From NCBI GenBank assembly GCA_963835685.1, contig CAWIGI010000014.1, positions 248,001 through 312,000 on the forward strand: a stretch of DNA of 64,000 bases. The letters run 5' to 3'. The translations under genes were made by a program, and so were the position numbers. Positions within the stretch are counted from its first letter, which is position 1; every line of letters starts with the position of its first letter. Source of the stretch: DATAGF01 sp963835685 (GTDB lineage: Bacteria; Actinomycetota; Thermoleophilia; Miltoncostaeales; Miltoncostaeaceae). This document shows positions 16,831 to 26,016 of this stretch, piece after piece. A model generated the notes under the pieces. The model saw only the letters and a list, made by a program, of their open reading frames with translations, did not search any database and had not been told where the DNA came from.

Positions 16831-17190
16831 TCAGGCGCCGCCGCCCCACTTGCTCGCCCCGGCCCAGTCGATGGCCACGGCGGGCTCATCGCCCACCACC
16901 CAGGCGTCGTGCCCCGGGGGCAGAACCGACACCGTGCCGGGGCCGATGTCGAACTCGTCTCCGTCGGCCATCACGACGTGCACGGTGCCCTCCACGACGT
17001 ACTGGAAGTGGGGCGCCTCGCAGAGCTCCGTGCCGGCGACCTCCTTCAGGTGCGTGCTCCAGCGCCACCCGGGCTCGACGGTCAGGCGGCCCACCTGGCC
17101 GCCGCCGATGTTCAGGAGCTCGAGGCGCGCCTTCTCGAAGTCCCGCACCTCGTCCGGTGTACCGAAGTCCTTGTGCTCTGCCGACGCCAT
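16831..17190 (-). CDS. Cupin-domain protein
   Basis: A 119-residue single cupin. The first metal-binding motif is altered (GWRWSTHLKE, then HFQYVVEGTVHVVMADG) and the second reads GTVSVLPPGHDAWVVGDEP. ATG 17190 follows GGGGGAG. Such small cupins bind metal and stabilise or sense small molecules; the ligand is unknown. It stands alone on the minus strand. Confidence 0.8.
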   Translation of the reverse strand: MASAEHKDFGTPDEVRDFEKARLELLNIGGGQVGRLTVEPGWRWSTHLKEVAGTELCEAPHFQYVVEGTVHVVMADGDEFDIGPGTVSVLPPGHDAWVVGDEPAVAIDWAGASKWGGGA

Positions 17191-17268
17191 GTTCTCCCCC
17201 TTCGTGTCCGTCGTACCGCGCGATCATGCGCGGCCCGGGCGGACGGGGTCAATCCCCGCATCCGACCC

Positions 17269-17931
17269 TCACTCGGGCCATTCGCCGTCCTGGAAGAGCC
17301 GCGCGCCCCCGCCGCGCCGCCAGGCGAGCTGGTGGAATCGCATCAGGCAGAGCAGCGTGACGAGGCCGATCGCTGCGCCGGGGATCAGGGACGCGACGAG
17401 GGACCCGTCGGAGGCGGCGGCGGCGAGGACGCCGACGGCCGAGCCGGCGAGCACGGCCGTGATCACGGCCACCATGCCCGCGACCGTGAGGAACTTCTGG
17501 AACGGCCGCGCCCAGATTCCCTGGACGGCGAGGCGCTCGGAAGGGTCGACGCTCATCAGGTACGGGGCCAGCTCGGGCGCGGCGTCGAAGTAGAAGGCGC
17601 GGAGCCGCGCGATGCGCCGCGCGTAGCCGTGGTCCTCGATCCCCGACTGCAGCACCCGCTCGAAGGTCACCAGCCCGACGAAGGCGAGCGTGGGAAGCAG
17701 CACCAGGGCGAAGGCGTAGAACGCGGCCCCCACCCCGGTGGCGGTCGCGACCAGCCCGAGCGCCACGAGCCCGCCGGAGACGGCGCTCAGGAACATCGTC
17801 GCCCGGCCGGTCAACTCCGAGATGGTCGCCGCGCGGGCCCCCTGAAGGGTGAAGTGCTCCGTGGTCAGGACCGTGACCGCCGCCGGGCGGGGGTCCCGGG
17901 CCGGCTCGCCGCTCGTGGGGCCCTCGCTCAC
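17269..17931 (-). CDS. Four-helix membrane protein of unknown function
   Basis: A 220-residue protein with a hydrophilic N-terminal 40 residues, two membrane helices (around residues 46-68 and 72-90), a cytoplasmic middle (FERVLQSGIEDHGYARRIAR) and two more helices near the C-terminus. The motif TISELTGRATMFLSAVSGGL precedes the first helix and is typical of a widespread uncharacterised actinobacterial membrane family. GTG 17931 is the start. No catalytic residues are evident. Confidence 0.6.
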   Translation of the reverse strand: MSEGPTSGEPARDPRPAAVTVLTTEHFTLQGARAATISELTGRATMFLSAVSGGLVALGLVATATGVGAAFYAFALVLLPTLAFVGLVTFERVLQSGIEDHGYARRIARLRAFYFDAAPELAPYLMSVDPSERLAVQGIWARPFQKFLTVAGMVAVITAVLAGSAVGVLAAAASDGSLVASLIPGAAIGLVTLLCLMRFHQLAWRRGGGARLFQDGEWPE

Positions 17932-17938
17932 GCCGGCC

Positions 17939-18106
17939 TCAGAGGGTCTTGAGGAGGCCCGGCAGCACTGCCGCCTCCGCGCTCAGGGCGTCGAGCTCCG
18001 GGCTCGACCTGCGGGCGCCGGCCACGACCCTCGCGCCCTCCTCGGTGAACGCCCGCGCGACGGCCAGGCCGATGCCCTGACTCGCGCCCGTGATCCACCG
18101 GTGCCT
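17939..18106 (-). pseudogene. Short-chain dehydrogenase N-terminal remnant
   Basis: About 55 codons encode only the first beta-alpha-beta of an SDR: ITGASQGIGLAVARAFTEEG, then ARVVAGARR. The active-site S-Y-K region and the rest of a normal 250-residue enzyme are missing and the frame stops at 17939. The start is not clear. It lies beside the membrane-protein gene and is best read as the scar of a deletion. Confidence 0.65.
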
Positions 18107-18251
18107 CCTCGTCGTCGCAGGGGCGGCCGGGTGAGCGTACGGGGTTACACGAAGCGCTTCACGAGGGCCAGCGCCGTGTCGCACACCTCGCGCCAGCCGC
18201 TGTCGATGGGGCCTAGAGTGGTCACGTCCGATCCCCGAGGAAGGAGGGGCC

Positions 18252-19115
18252 TTGCGAGAGCGAGACGGATATCCGCCCGGCGTCCCCTGCTGGATCGACA
18301 CGGCGCAGCCCGATCCGGAGGCCGCGGCGGCCTTCTACGGCGGCCTGTTCGGGTGGGAGTTCGAGGACCGCATGCCCGCCGACGCGCCGGGGCGCTACTT
18401 CGTCGCCCAGCTGCGCGGCCGCGACGTCGCCGCGGTCGGGTCGCAGCCGCAGGGGCTGCCCCCGACGCCGGTCTGGAACACCTACGTCTGGGTCGACAGC
18501 GCCGACGAGGCCACCGCGAAGGCCAAGGACGCGGGCGGGACGGCGCTGATGGAGCCCTTCGACGTCCTCGACGCCGGCCGCATGGCCATGCTCGCCGACT
18601 CGGAGGGGGCCTCGTTCGGCGTCTGGCAGGCGAAGGGCACCAAGGGGGCGCAGCTGGTCAACGAGCCCGGCACGTGGAACTTCAGCCAGCTCACCACCCG
18701 CGACCCGGATGGCGCGAAGGCCTTCTACGGCGCGGTGTTCGGCTGGGAGGCCGAGGCCGTCGATCTCGGCGACGGCGGGTTCACGTTCTTCCGGCTCCCG
18801 GGCTACGGGGACTACCTCGAGCGGGGCGACCCCGACCTTCGCCGCCGCCAGGCGGCGGACAGCGCGCCCCCGGGCTTCGAGGACGCGGTCGCCTGGCTCG
18901 TGCCGATGACGGACGACCAGTTCCCGCCCGACGCGCCGCCGCGCTGGGACATCACCTTCGCGGTCGACGACGCCGACGCGGTCGCCGCCACGGCCGCGGA
19001 GCTGGGCGGCACGGTGGTGGTGCCGCCCACCGACGCGCCCTGGGTCAGGATGGCGGTCCTGAGCGACCCGCAGGGAGCGACCTTCACGGCGACCAAGTAC
19101 ATGCCGCCCACCTGA
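18252..19115 (+). CDS. Two-domain VOC (glyoxalase/bleomycin-resistance fold) protein
   Basis: A 287-residue protein with two vicinal-oxygen-chelate modules: CWIDTAQPDPEAAAAFYGGL opens the first and FSQLTTRDPDGAKAFYGAVF opens the second; DPQGATFTATKY closes it. The start is TTG 18252, strongly supported by AAGGAGG five bases before it. Paired-domain VOC proteins of this type are common in actinobacteria and are usually annotated as hydroxylases without proof. It may be co-transcribed with the LigD-type gene 40 bases downstream. Confidence 0.85.
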   Translation: MRERDGYPPGVPCWIDTAQPDPEAAAAFYGGLFGWEFEDRMPADAPGRYFVAQLRGRDVAAVGSQPQGLPPTPVWNTYVWVDSADEATAKAKDAGGTALMEPFDVLDAGRMAMLADSEGASFGVWQAKGTKGAQLVNEPGTWNFSQLTTRDPDGAKAFYGAVFGWEAEAVDLGDGGFTFFRLPGYGDYLERGDPDLRRRQAADSAPPGFEDAVAWLVPMTDDQFPPDAPPRWDITFAVDDADAVAATAAELGGTVVVPPTDAPWVRMAVLSDPQGATFTATKYMPPT

Positions 19116-19155
19116 CCGCGGGCCCTCTCCGGCGATCAGGTAGCGTCGATCGCGC

Positions 19156-20178
19156 ATGGCCGACGCCGAGCACCTCGAGCTGGACGCCGACGGGCGCACG
19201 GTGGCCGTCAGCAACCCGGCCAAGGTGATGTTCCCGGAGCACGGCGAGACCAAGGCCGACCTCGCCAGGTACTACCTGGCGGTCGGCGGGCCGCTGATGC
19301 TCACCGTGCGGGACCGGCCCACGCTGCTGCAGCGCTTCCCCAACGGGGCGACGGGGAAGTCGTTCTTCCAGAAGCGCATCCCGGACTCGGCGCCGGAATG
19401 GCTGCAGACGACGATCGTGTTGACGCCCAACGGCACCACCTCGCGCGCCATCGTCATGGCCGACATCGCCCACGTGGTGTGGGCGGCCAACCAGGGCTGT
19501 CTCGGCTTCCATCCCTGGCCGTACCGGGCGTCGGCGCCGGACGACACCGACGAGCTGCGCCTCGACCTCGACCCCTCCCCCGGGGTCACGTTCGAGATGG
19601 TGCGCGAGGCCGCCACGGAGGTGCGGTCCTTCCTCGACGAGGTCGGCATCACCGCGTTCCCGAAGACCACGGGGAACCGGGGCCTCCACCTCTACGCGCG
19701 GGTGGAGCCGGGGTGGGACTCGATCGGGGTGCGCCAGGCCGCCGTGTCGGTCGCCCGGGAGATGGAGCGGCGCCGGCCCGACCTGATCACCGGCGCGTGG
19801 TGGAAGGAGGAGCGCGGGACCAGGGTGTTCATCGACTTCAACCAGAACGCCCCCCACAAGACGGTCTTCGGCGCGTGGTGCGTGCGCGCCCGCGGGGGCG
19901 CCCAGGTGTCGACACCGTTCGCGTGGGACGAGCTGGGCGCCATCGAGCCCGACGAGCTGTCGATCCGGACCGTGCCGGCGCGCGTCGAGCGCCTCGGGGA
20001 TCCGTGGTCGGCGATCGACGACGAGCCGCAGTCCGTCGAGCCGCTCGTCGAGCGCTACCGCGCCGATCTCGCGGCCGGGGTCCCCGACAACCCCTGGCCG
20101 CCGGTGTACCCCAAGATGCCCGACGAGCCCCCGAGGGTCGCGCCGAGCCGGGCGCGGAAACCCGACGGCGGCGCCTGA
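19156..20178 (+). CDS. LigD-type primase-polymerase domain protein
   Basis: A 340-residue stand-alone polymerase domain related to the N-terminal part of bacterial LigD (archaeo-eukaryotic primase fold), used in non-homologous end joining. The metal-binding DxD is in LRLDLDPSPG, followed by TTGNRGLHLYARVEP and DFNQNAPHKTVFGAW, the nucleotide-binding loops. No ligase or Ku gene is in the window. At 19419-19424 GTTGAC gives Leu in TTIVLTPNG where relatives, as I recall, have Ser. ATG 19156 is the first good start. Confidence 0.85.
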   Translation: MADAEHLELDADGRTVAVSNPAKVMFPEHGETKADLARYYLAVGGPLMLTVRDRPTLLQRFPNGATGKSFFQKRIPDSAPEWLQTTIVLTPNGTTSRAIVMADIAHVVWAANQGCLGFHPWPYRASAPDDTDELRLDLDPSPGVTFEMVREAATEVRSFLDEVGITAFPKTTGNRGLHLYARVEPGWDSIGVRQAAVSVAREMERRRPDLITGAWWKEERGTRVFIDFNQNAPHKTVFGAWCVRARGGAQVSTPFAWDELGAIEPDELSIRTVPARVERLGDPWSAIDDEPQSVEPLVERYRADLAAGVPDNPWPPVYPKMPDEPPRVAPSRARKPDGGA

Positions 20179-21404
20179 CTAGACCACCGGGGTCGGGTCG
20201 ACCTCGCGAAGCTCCCGGTAGGGGTTGACCGCGCGGCCGCCGCCGGGGTGCATCTCGAAGTGCAGGTGGTGGACGCCGCCGCAGGCGTTGCCGGTGCGGC
20301 CGACCGCCCCGATCCGCTGGCCGGCGGCGACCCGCGACGCCCGGCGCGAGGCCCGGCGCGATCGCCGACAGGTGGGCGTAGTAGTAGGTCGTGCCGGCGT
20401 CGTCGCGCAGCCAGAGGCGGATGCCGCCGAGGCCGGTGTCGGCGCGGCTGAGGCTGGTCGATGACGCCGTCCGCCACCGCGACCACGGGCGTGCCGAGGG
20501 GGGCGACGATGTCGATGCCCTTGTGCGGGCCGTCCTGGGGCCGCGGAGCCCCGAAGTCGTCGGTGAAGCTGTGCACGCCCTCGACGGGGAAGACCATCAG
20601 GTGCCGGGCCCGGAGGGCGTCGAGGCGGCGCAGCAGGGGGAGGTCGGCCGCGCCGTTGACCGCGAGCCCCTCGCGGCGCTGGAAGCGGGCGACGGCCAGG
20701 CGGGTGCGCGGGCCGAAGGCGCCGTCGATCGCGAGCCGGTAGCCGCGGCGGCGCAGGGCCGCCTGCAGGCGGCGCACGCGTCCGCCCTCGGCGCCGACGG
20801 CGAGGGTGCCCGGAGCCGTGGGCACCCGGGCGCGGAGGGGCTCGCGCAGCCGCGCCCGCAGGCGCGGGTCGGCGATGCCGGTGGGCCGGAGACCCAGGCG
20901 GCGCTGGGCCCGGCGCACGGCGGCCCGGGTGCGGGGGCCGTAGCCGCCGTCGACCGCGACCGGCTCGCCCGCCTTCACGAGGACGCGCTGCAGCGAGCAC
21001 ACCTGAGGGCCGTAGGCCCCGAGGCGCAAGACGCCGTTGCGCCCGCCGCGCGCGGTGGTGGGGCCGGGCAGGCGGCAGACCGACAGGCCCAGCCACCAGA
21101 GCAGGGGACGGTCGACCACGCCGTTCACGCGCAGACCGAGGCGCCGCTGGAACCCGACGACGGCCCGGCGGGTGGCGCGCCCGTAGACGCCGTCGACCGC
21201 CACCCGGAAGCCGCGGGAGCGGAGCTCGCGCTGCAGCGCGCGCACCGTGGGGCCGCGCGCGCCCACGCCCAGCACGCCGGCCTCCGCCGTGGGCGGCGGC
21301 GGCTGAGGGGCGGCGCTCGCGCGGCCGCCCGCGTGGCCGGCGAGGACGGCGGCCAGCACGACGAGGGCGGCCAGCGCCGCCCGGCGGACGCCGCGCGATG
21401 GCAT
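20179..21404 (-). pseudogene. Peptidoglycan-binding M23 endopeptidase, two frameshifts
   Basis: ATG 21404 gives a signal peptide, then three peptidoglycan-binding type 1 modules (LRSRGFRVAVDGVYGRAT, VAVDGGYGPRTRAAVRRAQ, LAIDGAFGPRTRLAVARFQ), then an M23 LytM-like domain. The zinc motif H-x3-D is in HKGIDIVAPLGTP and the second motif is HHLHFEMHPGG. The frame shifts twice between these, near 20458 (an extra base in cagcctcagc read on the minus strand) and near 20348, and recovers. All catalytic residues survive, so an intact cell-wall hydrolase with sequence errors is likely. It ends one base from the LigD-type gene, convergently. Confidence 0.75.
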
Positions 21405-21407
21405 AGG

Positions 21408-23055
21408 TCATGCTCTTCGGCGGCGTGCGGTGCGCCCCTCCTCGACGTGTGCCGTCCGTCCGGCGACGATCGTCATGCGGCAGCGCAATTCGGCGAGCTC
21501 GGCCGGCGCGACGGCGAAGGGATCGCGGTCGAGCACCGTCACGTCGGCGGTCATCCCGGGCGCCAGCGTGCCGCGGCGCCCCTCCTCGAAGGTGGCCGCC
21601 GCGGCGCCGTGGGTGTAGAGGCCGAGCGCCTGCGCCACGCTCAGGCGCTCCGGCGGGCGGGCGAGCTCGGGAGGCGCGCCGGCGCGCGTCGACGGCGCTC
21701 GCGATCCCTCGCAAGGGATCGAGCGGGTCGATGGGGGCGTCCGAGCCGCCGCACGCCGGGATCCCCAGCCGCAGCATGCTCCCCCAGGCGTACGAGGTCG
21801 CCGCGCGGCCGGGTCCGATCCGGGCGGTCACCCAGGGGGCGTCGCTCGCGAGGAACCCGGGCTGGATGTCGGCGACCAGGCCGGCCGCGCGCATCGCCGG
21901 GAAGGTGTCTCGGCCGGTGACCTGGCAGTGGATCAGGCGGTGGCGGGCGTCGGGCCGGGGGTCCTCGGCGTGCGCGGCGGCGACGGCCTCGATGGCGAGG
22001 TGGGCCGCGCGGTCGCCGATCGCGTGGATCCCGAGCTGCGATCCGGCCGCGTGGACCCGGCGGCAGATGACCCGGAGCTCGCCGGGCTGCTGGACGAGGA
22101 CGCCGGCGGTTTCGGGCGCGTCGGCGTAGGGCGCCCGCAGCGCCGCCGTCCGGCCGCCGAGCGAGCCGTCGGCGAACACCTTGACGTGGCCGACGCGCAG
22201 CCACTCGTCACCCCAGCCGGTCCCGATCCCCTCGCGCCGGGCGAGGTCGAACTGGTCGATGGGCAGCATCAGCGTCACGCGCACCGGCACGCCCGCCGGG
22301 CCCGCGACCGACCGGAACAGGTCGAGGGTCGCCTCGAGGCCGCCGCCGATGCCGGCGTCGTCGGTCTGGACCTGCGTGATCCCGAGCGCCAGGCACTCGC
22401 GCAGCGCCCGGGCGAGCAGGCGGGCCCGCTCGGCCGGGCCGGGCGGCGGGATCAGCCGGCCCACCAGCGCGAGGGCGGTCTCGCGGAGCACGCCGGTGGG
22501 CTCGCCGCCGGGGTCGCGGTCGACGACGCCCCCGGGAGGGTCGGGCGTCCCCCGCGTGATCCCGGCGCGCGCCAGGGCGGCCGAGCTGACGACGGCGATG
22601 TGGCCGCACGTGCGGCCGAGGTAGACGGGGCGGCCGCCGGCGGCGGCGTCCAGGTCGCGGCGATCGGGCATCCGCGCCTCCGGCCAGCGCTCCTGATCCC
22701 AGCCGTGGCCGACCACCCACCCGTCGGGCGCGGCGCCGGTTGCGGCCTCGGCGACCATCGAGCCGAGGGCGGCGAGCGAGCCGGCATCGCCGGCGGGCAG
22801 GCGGTCGAGCGTCAGCGCGTAGCCGAGGATGTGGAGGTGGGCGTCGGTGAGGCCGGGGAGGGCGCAGGCGGCGGCGAGGTCGACCTCCTGCGCCGCCGCG
22901 CCGGCGAGCCGGCGCACCTCCTCGCGCGTCCCGATCGCGGCGACGCGGGCGCCGGCGAGGGCCAGCGCCTCGTGCGCCCGCCAGCCGTCGTGGCCGGAGC
23001 GCACGGTCCCTCCGCTGAGTATCAGGTCGGCCCGTATCCCGTCATGATGCGGCAA
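21408..23055 (-). pseudogene. Amidohydrolase family (YtcJ-like), one frameshift
   Basis: About 548 codons of a metal-dependent amidohydrolase of the YtcJ/amidohydrolase-3 group. Metal ligands appear in LTDAHLHILG (HxH), GIHAIGDRAAHLAIE and CGGSDAPIDPLDP. The C-terminal beta-sandwich (LAPGMTADVTVLDRDPF) is read in another frame; one base near 21685 would restore ARRAGAPPELARPPERLSVA. Substrates of this group are varied and none can be named. It is followed four bases later by the M23 gene on the same strand. GTG/ATG near 23055 overlaps the divergent small gene upstream. Confidence 0.75.
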
Positions 23056-23123
23056 TCGCCCGGTACTCGGTCAACGATCGCGCAGTCGCCCGCGCGAGGC
23101 GCCTCATCGCCGCCCGCCAGTAC

Positions 23124-23405
23124 GTGCTGCGGAGCGATTGGGGCGACGTCCAGCCCAGCGCTGACGACGAGAACGCGTTCCTCGACGCGCACTCGTGGGA
23201 CGAGTACGCGGAGTGGCATCTCGGGCTCACGGACGGCGCCGCAGAGGAGACCAAGGCGAGGTACGCCTTCGTCTACGGCGACTTCCGCCGCGTCCACCGC
23301 TCCGGGCTGATCGCGTGCGTCTACCGCGCGGCGGAATGGCACCACAAGGACGTCGAGCTGGCGGCCCACGACCTCCTGCAGCGGCTCGACGCGACCAGCG
23401 CCTGA
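23124..23405 (+). CDS. Conserved actinobacterial hypothetical protein
   Basis: At least 93 residues; the block SADDENAFLDAHSWDEYAEW and ETKARYAFVYGDFRRVHRSG is typical of a highly conserved small protein of unknown function in actinobacteria. Family members usually begin about 18 residues earlier (NDRAVARARRLIAARQY is encoded in frame from 23073), but no ATG, GTG or TTG precedes it in frame back to the stop at 23016; the base before is GTCAAC at 23070. The annotated GTG 23124 may therefore be a truncated call. No catalytic residues known. Confidence 0.75.
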   Translation: MLRSDWGDVQPSADDENAFLDAHSWDEYAEWHLGLTDGAAEETKARYAFVYGDFRRVHRSGLIACVYRAAEWHHKDVELAAHDLLQRLDATSA

Positions 23406-23409
23406 CGCG

Positions 23410-25059
23410 TCATCGGGCCGGCCCACCCGGCGGGAAGCGCCCCTCCCGCAGCCACTGGCGCAGCTCGACGCGCCGGATCTTGCCGCTGACGGTCTTCGGC
23501 AGCTCGTCGACGAAGTGGACCTCCCGCGGGTACTTGTACGGCGCCGTCTCTCGCCTGCAGTGCTCCTGCAGCTCGCGGGCCAGGTCGTCCGAGGCCGCGG
23601 CGCCGGGCGCCAGGACGACGAAGGCGCAGACGATCTGCGTCCGCTCGGGGTCGTCGCGCCCGACGACGGCCGCCTCCGCGACGGCCGGGTGCTCCACGAG
23701 CGTCAACTCGACCTCGAACGGCCCGATGCGGTAGGCGGCCGACGTGATGACGTCGTCGTCGCGCCCCTCGAACCAGAGGTAGCCGTCGGCATCCCGCGCC
23801 GCCCGGTCGCCGGTGTGGTACCAGCCGTCGCTGAAGCGCGCGGCCGTGGCCTCCTCGTCGCGGTAGTAGCAGTCGAACATGCCGACCGGGCGGGGCTCCG
23901 CGCGGATCGCGATCGAGCCGACCTCGCCGTCGCCGGCCGGCGACCCGTCGTCCCGCAGGATCTCGACGTCGTAGCCGGGCAACGGCTTGCCCATCGAGCC
24001 CGGCCGGATCGGCAGCGCCCGGACGTTCGCCACGGTGATGGTCGTCTCGGTCTGGCCGTAGCCGTCGTAGATCTCCAGCCCCGTGCCCTCGCGCCAGGCG
24101 CGGATGACCTCGGGGTTGAGCGGCTCGCCGGCGCTGGTGCAGTGGCGCAGCGCGCTCAGGTCGTGGGCGCCGAGGTCGGCGAGCACCAGCATCCGGTAGA
24201 GGGTCGGCGGCGCGCAGAAGGACGTGATCGCGTTCCGCGCGACGACGTCGAGGATCACGTCGGCGTCGGGCTTCCCGAGCGCGACCTGGACGACGGTCGC
24301 GCGCTCGTGCCACTGGCCGAACAGCGAGCCGTAGGCCGCCTTGGCCCACCCGGTGTCCGAGATCGTCCAGTGGCGGTCGCCCGGCCGCAGGTCCTGCCAG
24401 AAGCGCGCCGTCCGGATGTGGCCGAGGGCGTTGGACTGGGGCAGCAGCACCATCTTCGGGTGCCCCACCGTGCCGCTGGTGAAGTACAGGAGCATGGGGT
24501 CGGTCGCCGCCGTCGGGTCGGCCGGGGTGGCGCCGTCGCCCGCCTCCTTCAGCAGGGCGTCGAGGTCGTGCCAGCCCTCGCGCGGCTCCCCGCCGGCCGC
24601 CCAGCGGATCCGGTGGGCGAGCGAGGGGCACTCGGCGCAGCCCGCATCGACCTTCTCGGCGCCCCCGGCGTCGGCGACCACCGCGACCGCCCCGCCGCGG
24701 TCGACGCGGTACGCGATGTCGCGCGGTGTGAGCAGGCCCGGCCCCGGCATGGGGATCGCGCCGATCCGGATGGCGCCGAGCACGGCGGCGTACCAGGCCG
24801 GCACCCGCGGCAGCACCACGAGCAGGCGCTCGCCGGCGGCCACGCCCAGGCGCGCGAGGGCGCGGGCGGCCCGGCGCGACTCGGCCACGAGCTCGGCGAC
24901 GGTCTGGCTCGCGACCGGCCCGCCCGCCCCGTCGAGCGACACCAGGGCCACGGCATCGGGATCGTCGCCGGCCCACCGGTCGAGCACGTCGACGACCGCG
25001 TTGAAGCGCTCCGGGACGTCGATCGAGAAGCTCGCGCGCTCCCGGTCGAGATCCGCCAT
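23410..25059 (-). CDS. Acyl-CoA synthetase (AMP-forming, medium-chain type)
   Basis: A 549-residue ANL-superfamily enzyme that would activate a carboxylic acid with ATP and CoA. The P-loop-like motif is LYFTSGTVGHPK, the adenylate motif is YDGYGQTETTI, then GWYHTGDRA and the catalytic lysine region ELPKTVSGKIRR. The order and the ISDTGWAKAAYG segment match the acetyl/medium-chain group. At 23702-23707 GTCAAC makes a leucine in FEVELTLVEHPAV where the family has serine (VES-T/A-L). ATG 25059 was chosen as the first start in the folded region. The substrate is unknown. Confidence 0.87.
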   Translation of the reverse strand: MADLDRERASFSIDVPERFNAVVDVLDRWAGDDPDAVALVSLDGAGGPVASQTVAELVAESRRAARALARLGVAAGERLLVVLPRVPAWYAAVLGAIRIGAIPMPGPGLLTPRDIAYRVDRGGAVAVVADAGGAEKVDAGCAECPSLAHRIRWAAGGEPREGWHDLDALLKEAGDGATPADPTAATDPMLLYFTSGTVGHPKMVLLPQSNALGHIRTARFWQDLRPGDRHWTISDTGWAKAAYGSLFGQWHERATVVQVALGKPDADVILDVVARNAITSFCAPPTLYRMLVLADLGAHDLSALRHCTSAGEPLNPEVIRAWREGTGLEIYDGYGQTETTITVANVRALPIRPGSMGKPLPGYDVEILRDDGSPAGDGEVGSIAIRAEPRPVGMFDCYYRDEEATAARFSDGWYHTGDRAARDADGYLWFEGRDDDVITSAAYRIGPFEVELTLVEHPAVAEAAVVGRDDPERTQIVCAFVVLAPGAAASDDLARELQEHCRRETAPYKYPREVHFVDELPKTVSGKIRRVELRQWLREGRFPPGGPAR

Positions 25060-25124
25060 GCGGGGCGGCGCATCCCGTCCGGGCGCGGCGGCCCGAGCCG
25101 GCTTCGGCGTGGCGGCACCCCCCG

Positions 25125-26003
25125 TCACTCGAGCGGCTCCAGCACGACCAGGTTGTCCCCGGCGGCGCGCGCGTCGTAGCCCACGAGCACGGCGCCCGGG
25201 ACGACGCACAGCGCCTCCGGCCTGCGCTTGCCCTCGCCCCCGAGAGCGGGCACACGCCAGTCGTCCTCGACGGCGGCCTCGTGCGCGGCGGGGTCGAGCG
25301 CGGGCGCGATGCGGGCGATGCGGCGGGAGCTGGAGCTCACGAGCAGGATGCGGCCCTCCTCGTCGAGCGCGAGGTCGTTGGCGCTCTCGATGCGCTTCGC
25401 GGATCGGGGCGAGAGCCGCCACCAGGCCAGGACCTCGTAGCGGACGGGGCCTCTGCGCCGCCGGGCGCCGAGGGCGAGCTCGTCCCGCGGCCCGAGCAGG
25501 GACCCGGGCGCGATGCCGAGGGGCGCGTCGCCGGGCGGGCCGAACTCGATCAGGCAGACCGGCTCCTTCTGCTTGGCGACGAGCAGGTGCCCGCGCCGCA
25601 TGAGCAGCAGCCCCTCCCCGCGGGCGTTCTCGTCCTCCTCCCACTCCCGGCCGAAGCCCGGTTGGTCGCGGGCCACGGCGAGCTCGATTTCGGCCTCGGG
25701 GCGGGCCAGGCCGGGGGCGAGGACGATGACGCGGCACTGCCCCTCCTGCAGGATCAGCACCCGCCCGGCGCCGTCGCACGCCAGGCCCTCGAAGCCGGAC
25801 GCGCCCGGACCGTCGACGAGGGGCCGCAGATCGTGCCGTTCCTCCTCGCCGAGGGCGGCCCGGTCCCCGAGCGGGATCGCGAGGAGGTCGTGCTCGCGGT
25901 CGCCGACGCACAGCAGCTCGCGGGCGCGGCCCGTCTCGCGCACCGCGAAGGCGGAGACCTCGCTCAGCCCGAGGGCCGCCCGGGAGACGACGTGGAGTGA
26001 CAC
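25125..26003 (-). CDS. SdiA-regulated-like beta-propeller protein
   Basis: A 292-residue protein, cytoplasmic by sequence, made of repeated beta-blade motifs such as FEGLACDGAGRVLILQEGQ and ANDLALDEEGRILLVSSSSR. This pattern matches the SdiA-regulated/esterase-like-phytase propeller group; the activity is unproven. GTG 26003 starts it, 14 bases after the DUF2235 gene on the same strand, and the acyl-CoA synthetase follows 65 bases later. No metal motif is seen. Confidence 0.55.
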   Translation of the reverse strand: MSLHVVSRAALGLSEVSAFAVRETGRARELLCVGDREHDLLAIPLGDRAALGEEERHDLRPLVDGPGASGFEGLACDGAGRVLILQEGQCRVIVLAPGLARPEAEIELAVARDQPGFGREWEEDENARGEGLLLMRRGHLLVAKQKEPVCLIEFGPPGDAPLGIAPGSLLGPRDELALGARRRRGPVRYEVLAWWRLSPRSAKRIESANDLALDEEGRILLVSSSSRRIARIAPALDPAAHEAAVEDDWRVPALGGEGKRRPEALCVVPGAVLVGYDARAAGDNLVVLEPLE

Positions 26004-26016
26004 CGCCGCCGCCCGC

